The translations under genes and the position numbers were made by a program. From Sepiola atlantica (Eukaryota; Mollusca; Cephalopoda; Sepiida; Sepiolidae): DNA of 64,000 bases. Of the stretch, positions 35,268-46,126 are shown piece by piece; position 1 is the first letter of the stretch; every line of letters starts with the position of its first letter. A model generated the notes under the pieces. The model was not told the DNA's origin and searched no databases. It worked only from the letters and a program-made list of their open reading frames with translations. The stretch lies in the NCBI GenBank assembly GCA_963556195.1, contig OY744519.1, positions 109,740,532 through 109,804,531 of the forward strand, in the 5' to 3' direction.

Positions 35268-35545
35268 TAGCTTGAAGCATTGTGTGTAGTATATATAGAA
35301 AGATAATTTATAGGAGGCGATTCCAATGCAGAGGTGTAACGGATATGAGCAGATTGAAAGCAAAATATCACATAAAAAAGTGAAATCGAAATGAGTTTTT
35401 CAGTTTCTTCCCTTTCATTATTATTATTTTTTATATATAATTACCACTTTTACTTGCTCTCGGTGTGGCTTGATGCAAAGTCTGTATGACAATATTTCGG
35501 GAAAAAATCCCCTCTTCAGATGTGGGCTTCAACTCAGTTTATAAA
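35268..35545 (-). mobile_element. Dispersed repeat P, copy 1, possibly a Penelope-like terminal repeat
   Basis: Shares with 39123-39395 the blocks ATAATTTATAGGAGGCGATT, CCAATGCARAG, AGCAGATT.AAAGCAAAAT, TTTTTC.GT..CTTCCCTTT and ATCCCCTCTTCAGATGTGGG. On the minus strand it holds a hammerhead core. Such motifs are known in the terminal repeats of Penelope-like elements, and copy 2 lies downstream of a Penelope-like GIY-YIG fragment on the same strand. Confidence 0.6.
35484..35526 (-). ncRNA. Hammerhead ribozyme-like motif in repeat P, copy 1
   Basis: Minus strand: CUGAAGA (35519-35513, fits CUGANGA), stem II GGG(GA)/(UU)CCC around a U loop (35512-35499), GAAA (35498-35495), a minimal stem III (U, AUU, G) and GUC (35490-35488). 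Core bases are all acceptable. Stem I is weak: only the two pairs next to the core (AU/AU) form cleanly. Confidence 0.6.
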
Positions 35546-36698
35546 AATTAAAATAATATCTTTGTAAAGTCGACACAAAGGCCATTTAGTATTCACGTCT
35601 GTATAAATGACATACAAAGGTTTGCCTAATCTCTTCAAAGGAGGTATGATTGTTATTTTAATTTTCTTTTCAGGAATAAAAGTTTATAAGAAATCCAGTG
35701 GTAGTATTTGTCGTATTTCGCATGATGGTTGCAGATTACTCTTCGGTCTCATTAATAACAACATGTGTTAACACGATGTCATGGCGGATCAGAATAAACT
35801 TTATTTCCCACAATACAATAGGCAGTGTTTATACCCGCTAGTGTATATGTTAGAATACTAAAGTACTCGTTTTTTATTAGGAGATTATACAATGATGTTC
35901 ACTCCGGACATCCATAAACAGCAAAGACAATGTTTTACTTTATTTTATTTTATTGATTACACAGTCCTATACCAACATCAAATATAATCTGTTTAAGTCA
36001 ATATTTAATGAAGAATACAATGTTTGTAATTATTATTCAATCCTAGCATTTGATTTTAAAGACACTGCAATAAAATCTACCACAAGAAAAATGGAGTGTT
36101 AAATGGAGTGGTACACGCTCAGTATAGTGTTAAGAATGATGAAGTAAAAAAAGTGTTTTAAACTGTTGCAATAACAAATGAAGACATATTTTTAATTAAA
36201 CTGTTTGAAATTTGAGATTTTCTTTGTCATTAAAATTACTTTTTGCTTCTGAGTGGTTGTTTAGTAGATGGGATAGTGGGAGTGGGGGTAAATGGGGCGA
36301 TGGGGGTAAATATATAATAATTTAATATATCATAAAATCAATATTAATATGTTATAAAATATTATTAAAGAATTATAAAATTCATGAATATAAATTCTAT
36401 TATTGTAGAGAATTTTGAGGAATTTAATTTATTGTGTAAATATTAAACCTGCATAACTTTTATATCCAGGCAGCACTGAGTCTATTTGCCAGTACAGCGC
36501 ACGCACACACACATACATTTATTCCAAATTATGGCTTACAGCTAATGAATTTAAATTAAAATGGATTTTAATAAAACATAACTCAATCCCCAAACCAAGG
36601 AACATTTTAACATGTATTTTGTGTTATTAAAATATATAGGAAAATATCCTTAGAGAAAACAAATATTGATTAACTTAGCTTTAGTATAAAAATAATAA

Positions 36699-36704
<6 letters not shown>

Positions 36705-36745
<41 letters not shown>
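36705..36745. repeat. (TA)n microsatellite
   Basis: Pure TA run of about 40 bp. Confidence 0.95.
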
Positions 36746-36750
<5 letters not shown>

Positions 36751-36849
36751 CTTGTTACAAATATCCAGGGGGTATGAATCCGAAGGAAGTTGAAACCGGG
36801 TTTATGAGAGTGCTCAATGAAAATTCAGAGCAAAATATATATTTTTTGA

Positions 36850-37200
36850 TTTTATTCCATTAGTTGCGACAAAACAAGTTTTGTTTCATTGGTGCGAATA
36901 GCGACCAACTCATCGGGCCGGCGAAAGGAATTCAAATGGCATAAAATTTTAAACTTCACTTTAACGGGAGATTGAAAATTGAAAATACATTGGAGGGGGA
37001 GGGGGATAGAGTTGGGGCTTTGTCTATAACGGCGACATGGGACATGAGAGGGGAGGGGGGAGGACCCCAACAAGTCGTGTTTCAAATTATTGCGTGGGAG
37101 GTTTTTCACGTGTCAGTGCTGTGACGATCTCAATCTCGGCCGGGGTGGGAGGAGGGAGATGGGGCGACGGCCAGAGTGAGTTAAATTTAAAATGAGAATA
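36850..37200. other. GC-richer stretch without recognised gene
   Basis: G-rich patches (GGAGGGGGAGGGGG at about 36990 and GAGGGGAGGGGGGAGG at about 37047) stand out from the AT-rich surroundings. The 85-codon minus frame (36852-37109) is not recognised. Confidence 0.5.
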
Positions 37201-37435
37201 AAATTATGGTTACAACCGTCATTCTTATTTTATTTTAATTCTAATATATTCCATAATTCATAAAAATTAGTTCAATAGTTTACGATGTTATCATACATAT
37301 ACTGTTGATGCTCACGCGCACGCACCGATTTTTTAAAAAATGTATTACTTAATATAACTCAAAGTTTGATGTAGAGCAATTCATTTCTCTATTAATTTAT
37401 TTTTATTTAAAAAATTTTGGGGGGACGAGTGAGAG

Positions 37436-37436
<1 letters not shown>

Positions 37437-37495
<59 letters not shown>
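37437..37495. repeat. (ACAT)n microsatellite
   Basis: About 14 units of CATA/ACAT, preceded by AATATAACTCAAAGTTTGAT, a block that recurs at 50798. Confidence 0.95.
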
Positions 37496-37499
<4 letters not shown>

Positions 37500-37639
37500 C
37501 ACACATATATCGATATCTATATATCATCCCTATATAAACGTCGACAATAGCAAAACGTAAGTCTTTACTTAAATTTTCTCAAACCATTTCCGAAACCTTC
37601 ACAAAGTGCATAATGATCCTTGTTGAAAGCTGAACGAAA

Positions 37640-37850
37640 TACTAATAACAGATCGATATAAATTTCTGGGCATTCTATTTGATAAGAAATTGTCTTTCAT
37701 CACTCATACAAGATATTTACAAAAAAATGTAACAAGAGAATCAATCTACTCCGACGGGCAGGCACTATTGATTGGGGAGCTGAGAAGAAATTACTAATCA
37801 AATTATACCGAACAATTGTGTGATCAAAATTTGATTAGGATAGTGAAAGG
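37640..37850 (+). pseudogene. Jockey-type LINE RT fragment (post-palm region)
   Basis: Plus-strand translation gives DRYKFLGILFDKKLSFITHT, then after a frame change INLLRRAGTIDWGAEKKLLI and KLYRTIV. Jockey-clade polymerases have a block FLGi.fD.kLsw..Hi, then HTDWGAD...LLkLYRslVrSkLDYG, shortly after the YADD motif. No 5' or 3' parts are attached. Confidence 0.8.
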
Positions 37851-37884
37851 CCCTCATAAATGAAAGAAAATTCACCACTGGGGA

Positions 37885-38150
37885 CTGACATTCATTCATG
37901 TGCAATGTTTAGCTGGGTCAATACTTAGATGGGAGACCATTTGGGAATAGCAGGTGTTGTAAGCAAACACTCTACCCAGGTATATAAATGGATACCAGGC
38001 TTGCTGGGAAGTATAACGGATGACAGACATGTGTCCTGTCACGGGAATGGTTCAAGCCATCTGTATGGATTAATGTTATAAGGCTAGGAATAAGCACCAA
38101 ACCTAAGAGACTTTCAGGTTGAAAAAATACTACTACTACTACTAGGCATT
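37885..38150 (+). mobile_element. 5S rRNA-derived SINE (SINE3-like)
   Basis: 37912-37970 reads AGCTGGGTCAATACTTAGAT then GGGAGACCATTTGGGAATA and CAGGTGTTGTAAGC, matching the 3' half of 5S rRNA (TTAGTACTTGGATGGGAGAC, CTGGGAATACCGGGTGCTGT) with several substitutions. The internal promoter block is largely kept. The 5' half of 5S is not recognisable. A 130-bp body follows and ends in TTGAAAAAATACTACTACTA, a (TAC)n tail. It is not a functional 5S gene. Confidence 0.8.
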
Positions 38151-38265
38151 ACCTCATCTGTTTTTTGGGGTGGGTGGGTGTATTATCTGTTCTGTGATCA
38201 TGATACCATTCTCCAAGTGATTATTTTCTCCTTTTATTGGGGGGGGGGGTGACATACTAGCAAAC
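38138..38265. repeat. Relic of the 76-bp minisatellite (see 53570-54400)
   Basis: AGGCATTACCTCATCTG, TATTATCTGTTCTGT.ATCATG and ATACCATTCTCC match units of the large array at 53.6 kb. One to one and a half units. Confidence 0.7.
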
Positions 38266-38269
38266 ATAT

Positions 38270-39120
38270 TCGACCTCAGCTCACATATATGGATATTCTA
38301 TATACAAAAGCGAAGGAAGCATCTCTAACACTGAGAAGACACAAACCAGCACTCCACTACGTTACAATATTATTATCATACCATTATGTATTTAATAACG
38401 AGCTATTCAGTATCTGTATCAAAGGCTTACCAGTGAAATAGAAATGGACTCGAGTCACATACACTAATCAATCATCTCCCAAACTCCACCTTGACACAAT
38501 CAGGTTTCATACTTGATTTAGCAAAATTCTCAAAGAACAAAACAAACCTAATTGTATTTGTAGCTGAGGAAAAAATACCGAAGTGATCCACAAACTCGTT
38601 GATTCTTGGAATAGCTGCATAAACAATCAACTGAAAAATATCCAACTAACAATCAACGAGAATAAAGAAAGTTATAGAAGAGTGAGAAAAAGAGGAGGTA
38701 AATATTGCCAACCTCCGCACAGGCCACAAATACATAACACACTTATATCTGCTTAAAGGAGAACATCCTCTATTCTGTGTTGGCTGCCGTGTTTCATTTA
38801 CAGTGAAATATATATTGGCGAACTGTATTGATTTCAATGAAATTCATTCCAAATATTTCCAGTTCTATGATTTGAAGGACCTTTCCGAATGAGTCAATCC
38901 GAAAGACATGCGTGAATTCCTGAAGGTTGTAAGATTGTACAAAAAATATAAATACTCTACCTGTTTCCTTCAAATTATTCTTCCACACAAAATGCTAACA
39001 AAATCAGATCTTATATCAAATGACCAACTATCATATGACATAAACCAAACCAAACAAAATGAAATCAAATCAAACTAAACCTGAAAAGAAGTTTGCATTT
39101 TCTTTTTATATCTATATAAC
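38270..39120. other. Stretch without recognised gene
   Basis: Short unrecognised frames (38646-38837 and 38794-38988, both minus). No repeat structure noticed. Confidence 0.45.
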
Positions 39121-39122
39121 AA

Positions 39123-39395
39123 TTTTACGTAGTTTGCTTGAAGATAATTTATAGGAGGCGATTCCAATGCAAAGATGTGTCAGATATAAGCAGATTTAAA
39201 GCAAAATAAGAAATACAATAGTGAAAATGAAACTAGTTTTTCGGTACCTTCCCTTTTATTATTAATATGATTTTTTTTATTACAAATCTTACTTGCTTTT
39301 ATGTGATTTTATGTAGGGTTCATATAACATAATATATCGGGGAAAAATCCCCTCTTCAGATGTGGGTTTCAATTATGTTTTTAAACCTTGCAAAA
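39123..39395 (-). mobile_element. Dispersed repeat P, copy 2
   Basis: Partner of 35268-35545, about 75-80 percent alike, same orientation. Lies 1.2 kb downstream (minus strand) of the Penelope-like fragment at 40600-41280. Confidence 0.6.
39326..39370 (-). ncRNA. Degenerate hammerhead motif in repeat P, copy 2
   Basis: CUGAAGA is intact and stem II is stronger than in copy 1 (GGGGA/UCCCC), but GAAA reads GAUA and the cleavage triplet reads AUG. Predicted inactive. Confidence 0.6.
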
Positions 39396-39399
39396 GAAG

Positions 39400-40590
39400 T
39401 TTAGACCACATAATACCAATGTTTTAGTAAACAAAGGGAGCCCGGTGAAAAAACCTTGGGATTTAATCTGATTTATCGCTCTTTAGACATTTTCTTAATC
39501 TCTGAATGCAGGAAATGCCAGAAATAGGGAAATAGTCAATTTTCCGGTCTGTTGTCTTTCGTTTTTTTATAAAGATTCCTATTGTCTTAATTATTTTTGT
39601 AAACAAATACAGATGTGTACCAAGTGTATCAAACATTTACAAATAATTAAAAATAAAATTATAAAAAAATTATAACATAATTTTATAAAAAATAAAATAT
39701 AAAGCATAATAATAAAATATATATATATATTATCGGTAAAGCCGCACGAGAAAGAAAAAAGGTTAAAGGGAGATAATTTGTGGACTATAGAAGAAGTTGA
39801 ATTGTCTCCCTTGTAACAATTATTTTTTAATCAACATGGTGTTTTTCTTAAAATATTTCTTTATGTGGGCTATATTCGGCTGTATTGTGATTTTAAAAAG
39901 TCAGGGTTATATCAGCACTTATGAATTCAACTCTATATTTTAGAGGACTATGATGAATAAAAAAATAAATCTAAAAGTAAATCAGATGTCAGTACAAAAA
40001 TACAATAAATAAATAATAAAATAAATCGACACTAATAATTAGCTGAGGCCATGCATCTACATAAATACATAAAGTGCACCCATATAATAATAATAATTAT
40101 AATACTAACTATGGAAGAAAGGCTTCAATATGATATCCAAAGAGATTCAATTGAATAGTTTAAATCTTAGTCTAAGCAGTATGAAATTATAAAATCCATG
40201 AAAACCTAAAACCTTAAGAAACCCTTCACCCTCACCACCAAAACCTTAAAAGACTAAAAAAGATATGAAAATAAATGTAAGTTAGATAACTTATATAATA
40301 ACGGTCTGAATCGATAATGGATACTCAGTGACTGACTACTAACAATTCTCAGAAATAAAGGTCAATAATTGAATGAAATATTTTTATCAATTCTTAGACA
40401 TTCATAATTCCTTATCAGATATAGTTTAATGTATTTAACAAAGTTAGGTAAAAAAAAAGACAGTGGTTTATTTCTATGTATGTATCATCTAAAGTTTTGT
40501 AAAGTATTATTGTAAGAGTTCGTGTCTTTGCAAAGTTGTGAGTGCTGGTGTCATTAAATATGTGGGTTACTGGAGAAGTTGATGATGCTG
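39400..40590. other. AT-rich stretch without recognised gene
   Basis: Contains a short TA run near 39715-39730 and only random short frames, plus a 61-codon minus frame (40415-40600) that I do not recognise. Confidence 0.5.
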
Positions 40591-40599
40591 TTGAGGTCA

Positions 40600-41280
40600 A
40601 GTCTTGGATTGCCTACCACTAGGGGGGGGTCTGCATCGAGGACTTTCTTCTTATTGCGGCTGATGTTACCAGTTTAAAAATGTTTCTATTGTTGATGCCG
40701 TTTTTTCCGGTCGTTAATGGTCTGTAAAATGCAAAGCTTCTCTGATGTGCAGAGGCTGCAGCTGTTCGAGATCGACAATATGGCTTCGTGTTGTTCTATT
40801 ATTTTTTTATTTTGGGGTAAAGAGGATCAGAACTTTTTAAAAATCCCGAACTCGGGTCACGAGAGTTGTGTCTGAGCGTCTGTCCTCGTTTCTGAACATG
40901 TACTTGCATGCATAGAATCGTTGTTGAAAACAACCCTGTGTCATACCTATGTATGACTCAATCTCGTTTTCGGGCTGACCTTCTGTAGTTGTTGCTTCAT
41001 ACACAACATATTTTATCTTGCAGCCGCCGTATAGGGACAAGTTTGCCGGTTCTCTGCAAGAGCATGTTGGGTTTATATGGGCTTCGGTCTGAAGGTGATT
41101 ATTGATCTCATGGATTGGGTGCATAAGTAACTGACCTTGACAGTGTTTCTATTAAACAGTTTGTGTAGTTTATGTTGTGGGGGAAATTTTTGTCCGAGAG
41201 TTTAGGAAGATATGGCCCACGTTTGTTTTAGTGTTGAGTGAGAGGGGGAAGTGGGGACCATATACTATTTCTCACTTATT
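40600..41280 (-). pseudogene. Second Penelope-like element fragment (PLE-2), GIY-YIG domain
   Basis: Minus-strand frame with INPTCSCREPANLSLYGGC (cysteine-rich linker), KYVVYEATT, then ESYIGMTQGCFQQRFYAC (YIG half) and FRNEDRRSDTTL, stopping at RVRDF (40837). Upstream, in another frame, KVSYLCT and NPTC fit the linker of Penelope-like proteins. The two halves of the nuclease are in one frame here, while upstream and downstream parts are shifted. The cysteine pattern differs from PLE-1, so two lineages are present. Confidence 0.8.
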
Positions 41281-41535
41281 TCATTTAGTACACTACCCCG
41301 CCCTAAAGGAGGCGTAAAAGCTTGGGAGGATAGTCTCATGACGAACAAAGCTATTCTGCATAAACTACACTATCTCCTCAAACGAGGGAGCAATCCCTGG
41401 GAGCATAGTCTCATGACAACAGAATAATTATTATATTATCCCTCCCCCTGAATTGAGCATTGAAAGCTAGTACAATAGTATATTAATAAAAGTAATAGTT
41501 TCGGCTTCAGACAGACAGATACGAAATCTCCATTA
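41270..41535 (-). mobile_element. Short-array copy of the 76-bp minisatellite element, inverted
   Basis: On the minus strand the order is ATCTGTCTGTCTGAAG, AAACTAT, TGCTCAATTCA and then two array units (CTGTTGTCATGAGACTATGC and GTCATGAGACTATCCTCCCA). The element at 53420-54440 has the same leader followed by about eleven units. It is followed on the plus strand by a (TAG)n tract at 41543-41600. Confidence 0.8.
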
Positions 41536-41542
41536 GTAAAAT

Positions 41543-41550
41543 ATTACTAT

Positions 41551-41582
<32 letters not shown>

Positions 41583-41602
41583 ATAGTAGTATTAATCGTA
41601 TT
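41543..41602. repeat. (TAG/TAT)n trinucleotide tract
   Basis: Degenerate ATTAGTAGT-type trinucleotide repeats. Confidence 0.9.
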
Positions 41603-42140
41603 TATAATTTTGATCCTCCTATCTCTAGTGAGACTGATTCAGTTTGCATACATCATCTATTAACAGAAAGGAGAAACTTATATGGTTGTCTCTTACAGAA
41701 AACTTCTATGCAAATTTCTGCTTTTCCTCAACCAATCGCTAACTCTTTGAATGAGATAAAAGCTAAATGTCATGAACAGCCGGAGAGTGTGTGTTTAGCA
41801 CGATATTTGAAGGATGTATGTGTAAGTTATAAATTTACGACCTATGAGCAACTGATAGAACTCAACTTCGTCAAAAATATAAGAAACCCAACCATTTACA
41901 ACATATATATATATATATATATTTTTTTTTTTCACTAAGAAGATAGTTTATTCAGTGAAGACCGGGATTAGGCCAATAAAAATAAGCTCGATGTTACTCA
42001 TTTACAGAGTACAGAGCATTTATATGTGATTTATTGAAGGTTTACCAAAGCATTCCGTTCAGGCGGTTATACATCACCACAAAAGACTGTTTATTTCAAA
42101 GTATCATTTATTTACGATATACATTAAACTAAAGATGTTT

Positions 42141-42197
42141 CTTCCTACACGTGTTTCACTACCAAGCATGTCTTTGCTTGGCAGATCATCAGGGAAA
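42141..42197 (-). ncRNA. Hammerhead ribozyme candidate with long stem II
   Basis: Minus strand: stem I UUUCC (42197-42193) pairs with GGAAG (42145-42141); CUGAUGA (42192-42186); stem II CUGCCAAGC/GCUUGGUAG, nine pairs including one wobble, set off by a U-U at its base; GAAA (42157-42154); stem III C-ACGU-G with A-U; cleavage nucleotide A (GUA). The U-U at the base of stem II, where G-C is usual, is the only departure from consensus. The flanking sequence is not assigned to a named element. Confidence 0.7.
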
Positions 42198-42519
42198 TTA
42201 AGTACTTGGATTAATAGTTTCAGCAACTACAAATTCATGGATGTTCAACATAAGCATTGACTGAACATTTTCTCCATAAATTTGGTAGAACTTAAAAATA
42301 TGATAGTCATTTAAGTCCAAGTAAGGCCAATATGACAAAAAACGCAATTAAAAACGCTAATTATTCTGTAGGATTCATATCAAATGCGGCTCATACAAAA
42401 GCATTGGTATTCCAAATTTTTGTGAACTTTATACAAAACTGAAATATTTTTAAAAAATCAACCAACTTGCAAGCAGAAGAGCTAATTTATGCTAATTTGG
42501 TGGCTTTAATGCATAAAAA

Positions 42520-42649
42520 CATATGCTAATGTACAAACACATGATTTTTAGTGAACTTTAAAGCATCAAAATCTATTCGTGGATTTTTGCTATTCGCGGG
42601 GGAGGGGGGCCTGGAACGTAACCCCCACGAATAGCGAGGGCCTACTGTA
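42520..42649 (-). mobile_element. MITE terminus with CAGTAGGCCCTCGC end
   Basis: On the minus strand the end reads CAGTAGGCCCTCGCTATTCG and is bordered by TA (42648-42649). A hairpin GCTATTCGCGGGGG / CCCCCACGAATAGC lies within 42589-42636. This type of end is common in invertebrate MITEs with TA target duplications. The other end was not found. Confidence 0.55.
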
Positions 42650-42713
42650 TATATATATATATAGTGTTTGGGGCTTATTTTAGATTTTGTCTTTATATTA
42701 TTTTTATATTTTT

Positions 42714-43034
42714 TTATTTATTATTTTTTTTATGGAAATCGCTCCAGACAAGGCATGAAGCCACTTGATGTAAGTAGTTAACAAGAACGAAATATGATTC
42801 TCGCAAAGACAGGAGATGCCTATTGAAAAGACTAAGGCTATAGGTAGGAGGAAAACAGTCAGCAGGAAGACAGTTCCACAAGCCTGCAGTTATCGAAAAG
42901 AAGCTACTGAAATCGAAAGCTGTATTACAATCGGGTATCAAAACAGCGAATTGATGGAGACCACTAGACCAACGAGTCAAACAAGCCGGGACAAAAGAAG
43001 CAGGGAATAGATCACGTAATTCTGAAGAACACAT
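42714..43034 (-). pseudogene. LINE ORF2 C-terminus and 3' end
   Basis: Minus frame with LFPASFVPACLTRWSSGLHQ, FSITAGLWNCLPADCFPPTY and FNRHLLSL, then the conserved 3' tail translated as ASCLVWSDFH. It is the reference for the 3' ends at 31290-31589 and 62830-63330 and for the tails of the SINE-like copies at 6.8 and 18.1 kb. Confidence 0.85.
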
Positions 43035-43333
43035 GCCATAATAGTATGTATAGAAAAGACTGGGACTAGCAACGTCACGTCTGTAAGAGAGAGGGTGTAG
43101 AGAAGAAGAAAGGGTAGGGCCAATCTAATGAGACAGAGATTCACCAGCCCAAATATGACAACATGACTCTATACATGGTTTCATAGTAGATTTTTAGAGA
43201 TAGAGAATAGCCTCAGGTGTGAGAAAATGTTTGAAGTGACAGAGAAAACCGACTTTACAAGAAGCAGACAGATCAATTGATCTAATGTATTAACTCCAAG
43301 AAAGATTTGATGAGAGAGAAAGATCAAGAAGTT

Positions 43334-44840
43334 TCAGAGTCGATTTTTCCTCAAGAGCAGAGCCATCCATGAGAATCTTAGGATGAAAAGGGACACGCCT
43401 ATGATTAAAAGACACGAGCTGAGTCTTAACAGGATTAAACGAAACAAGCCATTGCGTACTACAATCCACAACTGAACCCAGGGAGATGGGCGAGAAGTAA
43501 CACCAAAATAGAGAGTGGTATCATCAGCATAGATGTTAATTTTCTGAATAATATTCTTTTGAATATCATTGATATAGAGAAGAAACAGTGTTGGGCCTAG
43601 AATAGAGACCGCAAGAACACCGGTATTGATAAGAAAAGTGAATGAAGACACACCATCCAAAGTTATTCGCAAGCTTTGATCAGAAAGAAAAGACCTCATA
43701 ATGTCAAGAACCTCACCACCAATACTATAACATTGAAGTGTGTGTAGGAGACCAGAATGCCACATTCTGTCGAACGCCTTCGAAATGTCAAGTGCAATGG
43801 TCTTACCCGCTTCTAAATTATCCATAAATCGATAGATTTGCTCAGTTACAACAGTTAAAAGATTAGAAGTTGAACTAAAACCACGAAAGCCATACTGAAC
43901 ATCACTAAAGTGACTCAGACTTTCTAGAAAATGAACAAGCTTCCCACTGACTAACCTTTCCAAAACTATGTTAATAACAGAGAGAAGACTAACAGGACGA
44001 TAATTAATTGGGTCAGACCGATCACCAGCATTTTTAAAGATAGGGACAACAGAGGACTCCTTCCAACAAAAAGGAAAACAGGACTGAGACAAACAGAGAT
44101 TAAACAATTTCGAGAGGATAGAGTAAGTTCAGAAGCACAACGCTTGAGAATGACAACAAGAATTGAATCAGGACCGGAATCCTTAGACTGGTCAAGATAA
44201 GAAAGAACACTAGCAACCATCTTTGGAGGGATAATGACAGAATCAAAAGACTGGTCAGTTTTCAAAGGAAAATCAGGAAGATCAGCACCCGGATCATCAA
44301 GAGAAGAATTGTCAGCACAAAGACGAGCAAAGAGATCAGCCTTATCCTTAGAAGATGAAATAACCTGAAGACTATTAAAACCAGGAGGAATAGCAGACTT
44401 GCCACTATTAATAACACTATTGGAGATACCCAAAAATCACGAGAGTCAGCCTTTGATATGAGGTAGAGTCATAAATCCTTTGATAATAGCTAGATGTAGC
44501 CTCAGAGATTGCTCTCTTGCAGCCATTGCTAGCTCTTCTGTAGGATTGTCTAGAAGCCTCAGAACCATCCCGATGATACTGATCAAAGTAATGGTTACGA
44601 TGGGCAATGGCAGAAGCATAAACATATGAAAACCAGGGAGAAGAATGAGGTTTTGTTTGAAACTTACGATGAGGAATTAAGGTGTCAATTCCCCCACAAA
44701 AAGCAGTCAGTAACCTCCTTAGCAGCATCATTCGGAGACATACCAAATATAGGACTACAAAGAACATCACATAGGAAACTGCGCCGCCCATCCCAATCAG
44801 CCTTCCTGTAGTTAAACGTCTTCCTATGGAAGGGACGATC
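43334..44840 (-). pseudogene. LINE reverse transcriptase domain
   Basis: In order on the minus strand: AISEATSSYYQRIYDSTS, SVLSYLDQSKDSGPDSI (block before the palm), FCWKESSVVPIFKNAGDRSD, NYRPVSLLSVINIVLERLV, LDISKAFDRMWHSGLL (motif A, D.SkAFD), GVLAVSILGPTLFLLYINDI (normally GVpQGSiLGP; the QG pair is lost) and YADDTTLY (motif C with both aspartates). Frame changes separate 44433/44417 and 44107/43966. Confidence 0.9.
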
Positions 44841-44849
44841 AATAGAAGA

Positions 44850-45400
44850 CTTCACCGAAAAATCAACTTCAACATCAACAGCAGCATGATCAGAAGAACC
44901 CAATGGAGGAGAAGAGGAAAGGAACAGAAGTGAGAAAAACATCATGTAAGGATGGTTGATGAATATCATTATCAGGAAAACGTGTGGGGAAGGTGACAAG
45001 TCATAAGACAGAGAAAACTTAAGACAGCTAGATCTGTGCGGTTAGAGTTATGGAGCCAGTCAGAATCATCAGCATTGAAGTCACTAAAAACAAAGATGGC
45101 GCTTGATGGATTAATTTGCAATGCATCATCAATACTGTTGGATATAGCATCAACAACAGAACAGTCATTGTCAGAAGGGGAACGGTACAAAAAGATCAAA
45201 TAAGAAGTGGAATGCAGCAAAGACAACCTCAGACAGACATGAGATTCAAGGCTGTGAACACGTGCAATGGGAAGATCCTTACAAAGAAAAAGAGCAATAC
45301 TATGCAAATGCATGGAAGAGTCTAAGCCGACAAGAGGCAAATAACCATCCAAACGGAGCCTGAAAGAGACCCAAGAACCGGCATTCAATCTCCTGGACAC
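44850..45400 (-). pseudogene. LINE endonuclease domain
   Basis: Minus frame begins SWVSFRLRLDGYLPLVG, continues YLIFLYRSPS and FVFSDFNADDSDWL (equivalent of GDFN.HH..WL; the G reads S), then after a frame change PPLGSSDHAAVDVEVDF with the catalytic SDH intact. Same domain type as the LINE at 24.9 kb. Confidence 0.85.
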
Positions 45401-45410
45401 AAAACAGGCT

Positions 45411-46126
45411 TGCTAAAAAAATAAGCCCTTCAAAATTGCAATGGGGAAGGAATGGGTTACTAGACTGGCTGACAAAAAAAGTTAATCCCTAAAATATTTA
45501 AATGGCTTTGCAAATTCAATTTTAACCGAGCTCAATTTGCTTTGCTAGTATATTTATCTAAATGAATAAATGCGAAAGTTTTTTTCATTTATCACAACTA
45601 TGTTGGTATCAAACCAGATTACTCTAATTTAAACCAATAATGTATAATAGTCGTTTTAAATACTGTATATATAGTAACAAGCAAAAGACACAAATTTGTT
45701 TACTTCATTTGCATAACTATTTTTTAAACAGCTTATAATAAATTAATGCTCAGTGTTATTCAATTATAATTTGATTGTTCTGTTTTCCTATATGTATGGA
45801 ATAGTGTTCTCGATATTAACAGTAATTAATTAAATGATTCAATAAAGAAAAGGAAGAAATTACCCAAACCATGGGCATTACTTTTCAAAGGAGGTGTGCA
45901 AAAAATGCTTCTCCATAACTTCATTTTCATATCTATATCTTTTAAACAAGTTCGATTTTATGCTTTTTACCTCTCTATACAGACACTAGTTTTGTCGATA
46001 ATTTAATCATAATTAATGCTTTGTTTTATTTTAAGCATTTGAATTTGTACTATTTATATTTCCTGTGAAAAGTAAATAAATAACTTTAAAGAATTAGTTA
46101 ATTAAATGCCTTATTTGTACACTGTA
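45411..46126. other. AT-rich stretch without recognised gene
   Basis: Contains GCTTTGCTAG then T at about 45545, which could be another Helitron-like end; a similar GGCTTTGCAAA...CTAGT order occurs at 16970-17046. Confidence 0.4.

Larger units (their letters stand above)
42714..45410 (-). mobile_element. Jockey/CR1-type LINE, 2.7 kb, 5'-truncated, decayed
   Basis: Minus strand: endonuclease (45400 to about 44850), linker and N-terminal RT (44840-44110), RT palm (44107-43334), then the C-terminal block and 3' tail (43034-42714). The tail reads ACATCAAGTGGCTTCATGCC, TTGTCTGGAGCGATTTCCAT and then A/T-rich poly(A)-like sequence. At least four frame changes break the ORF. No N-terminal start of the endonuclease is present. 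Confidence 0.9.

Noticed and set aside
37912..37970. Functional 5S rRNA gene
   Set aside because: Only the 3' half is recognisable and it has many substitutions.
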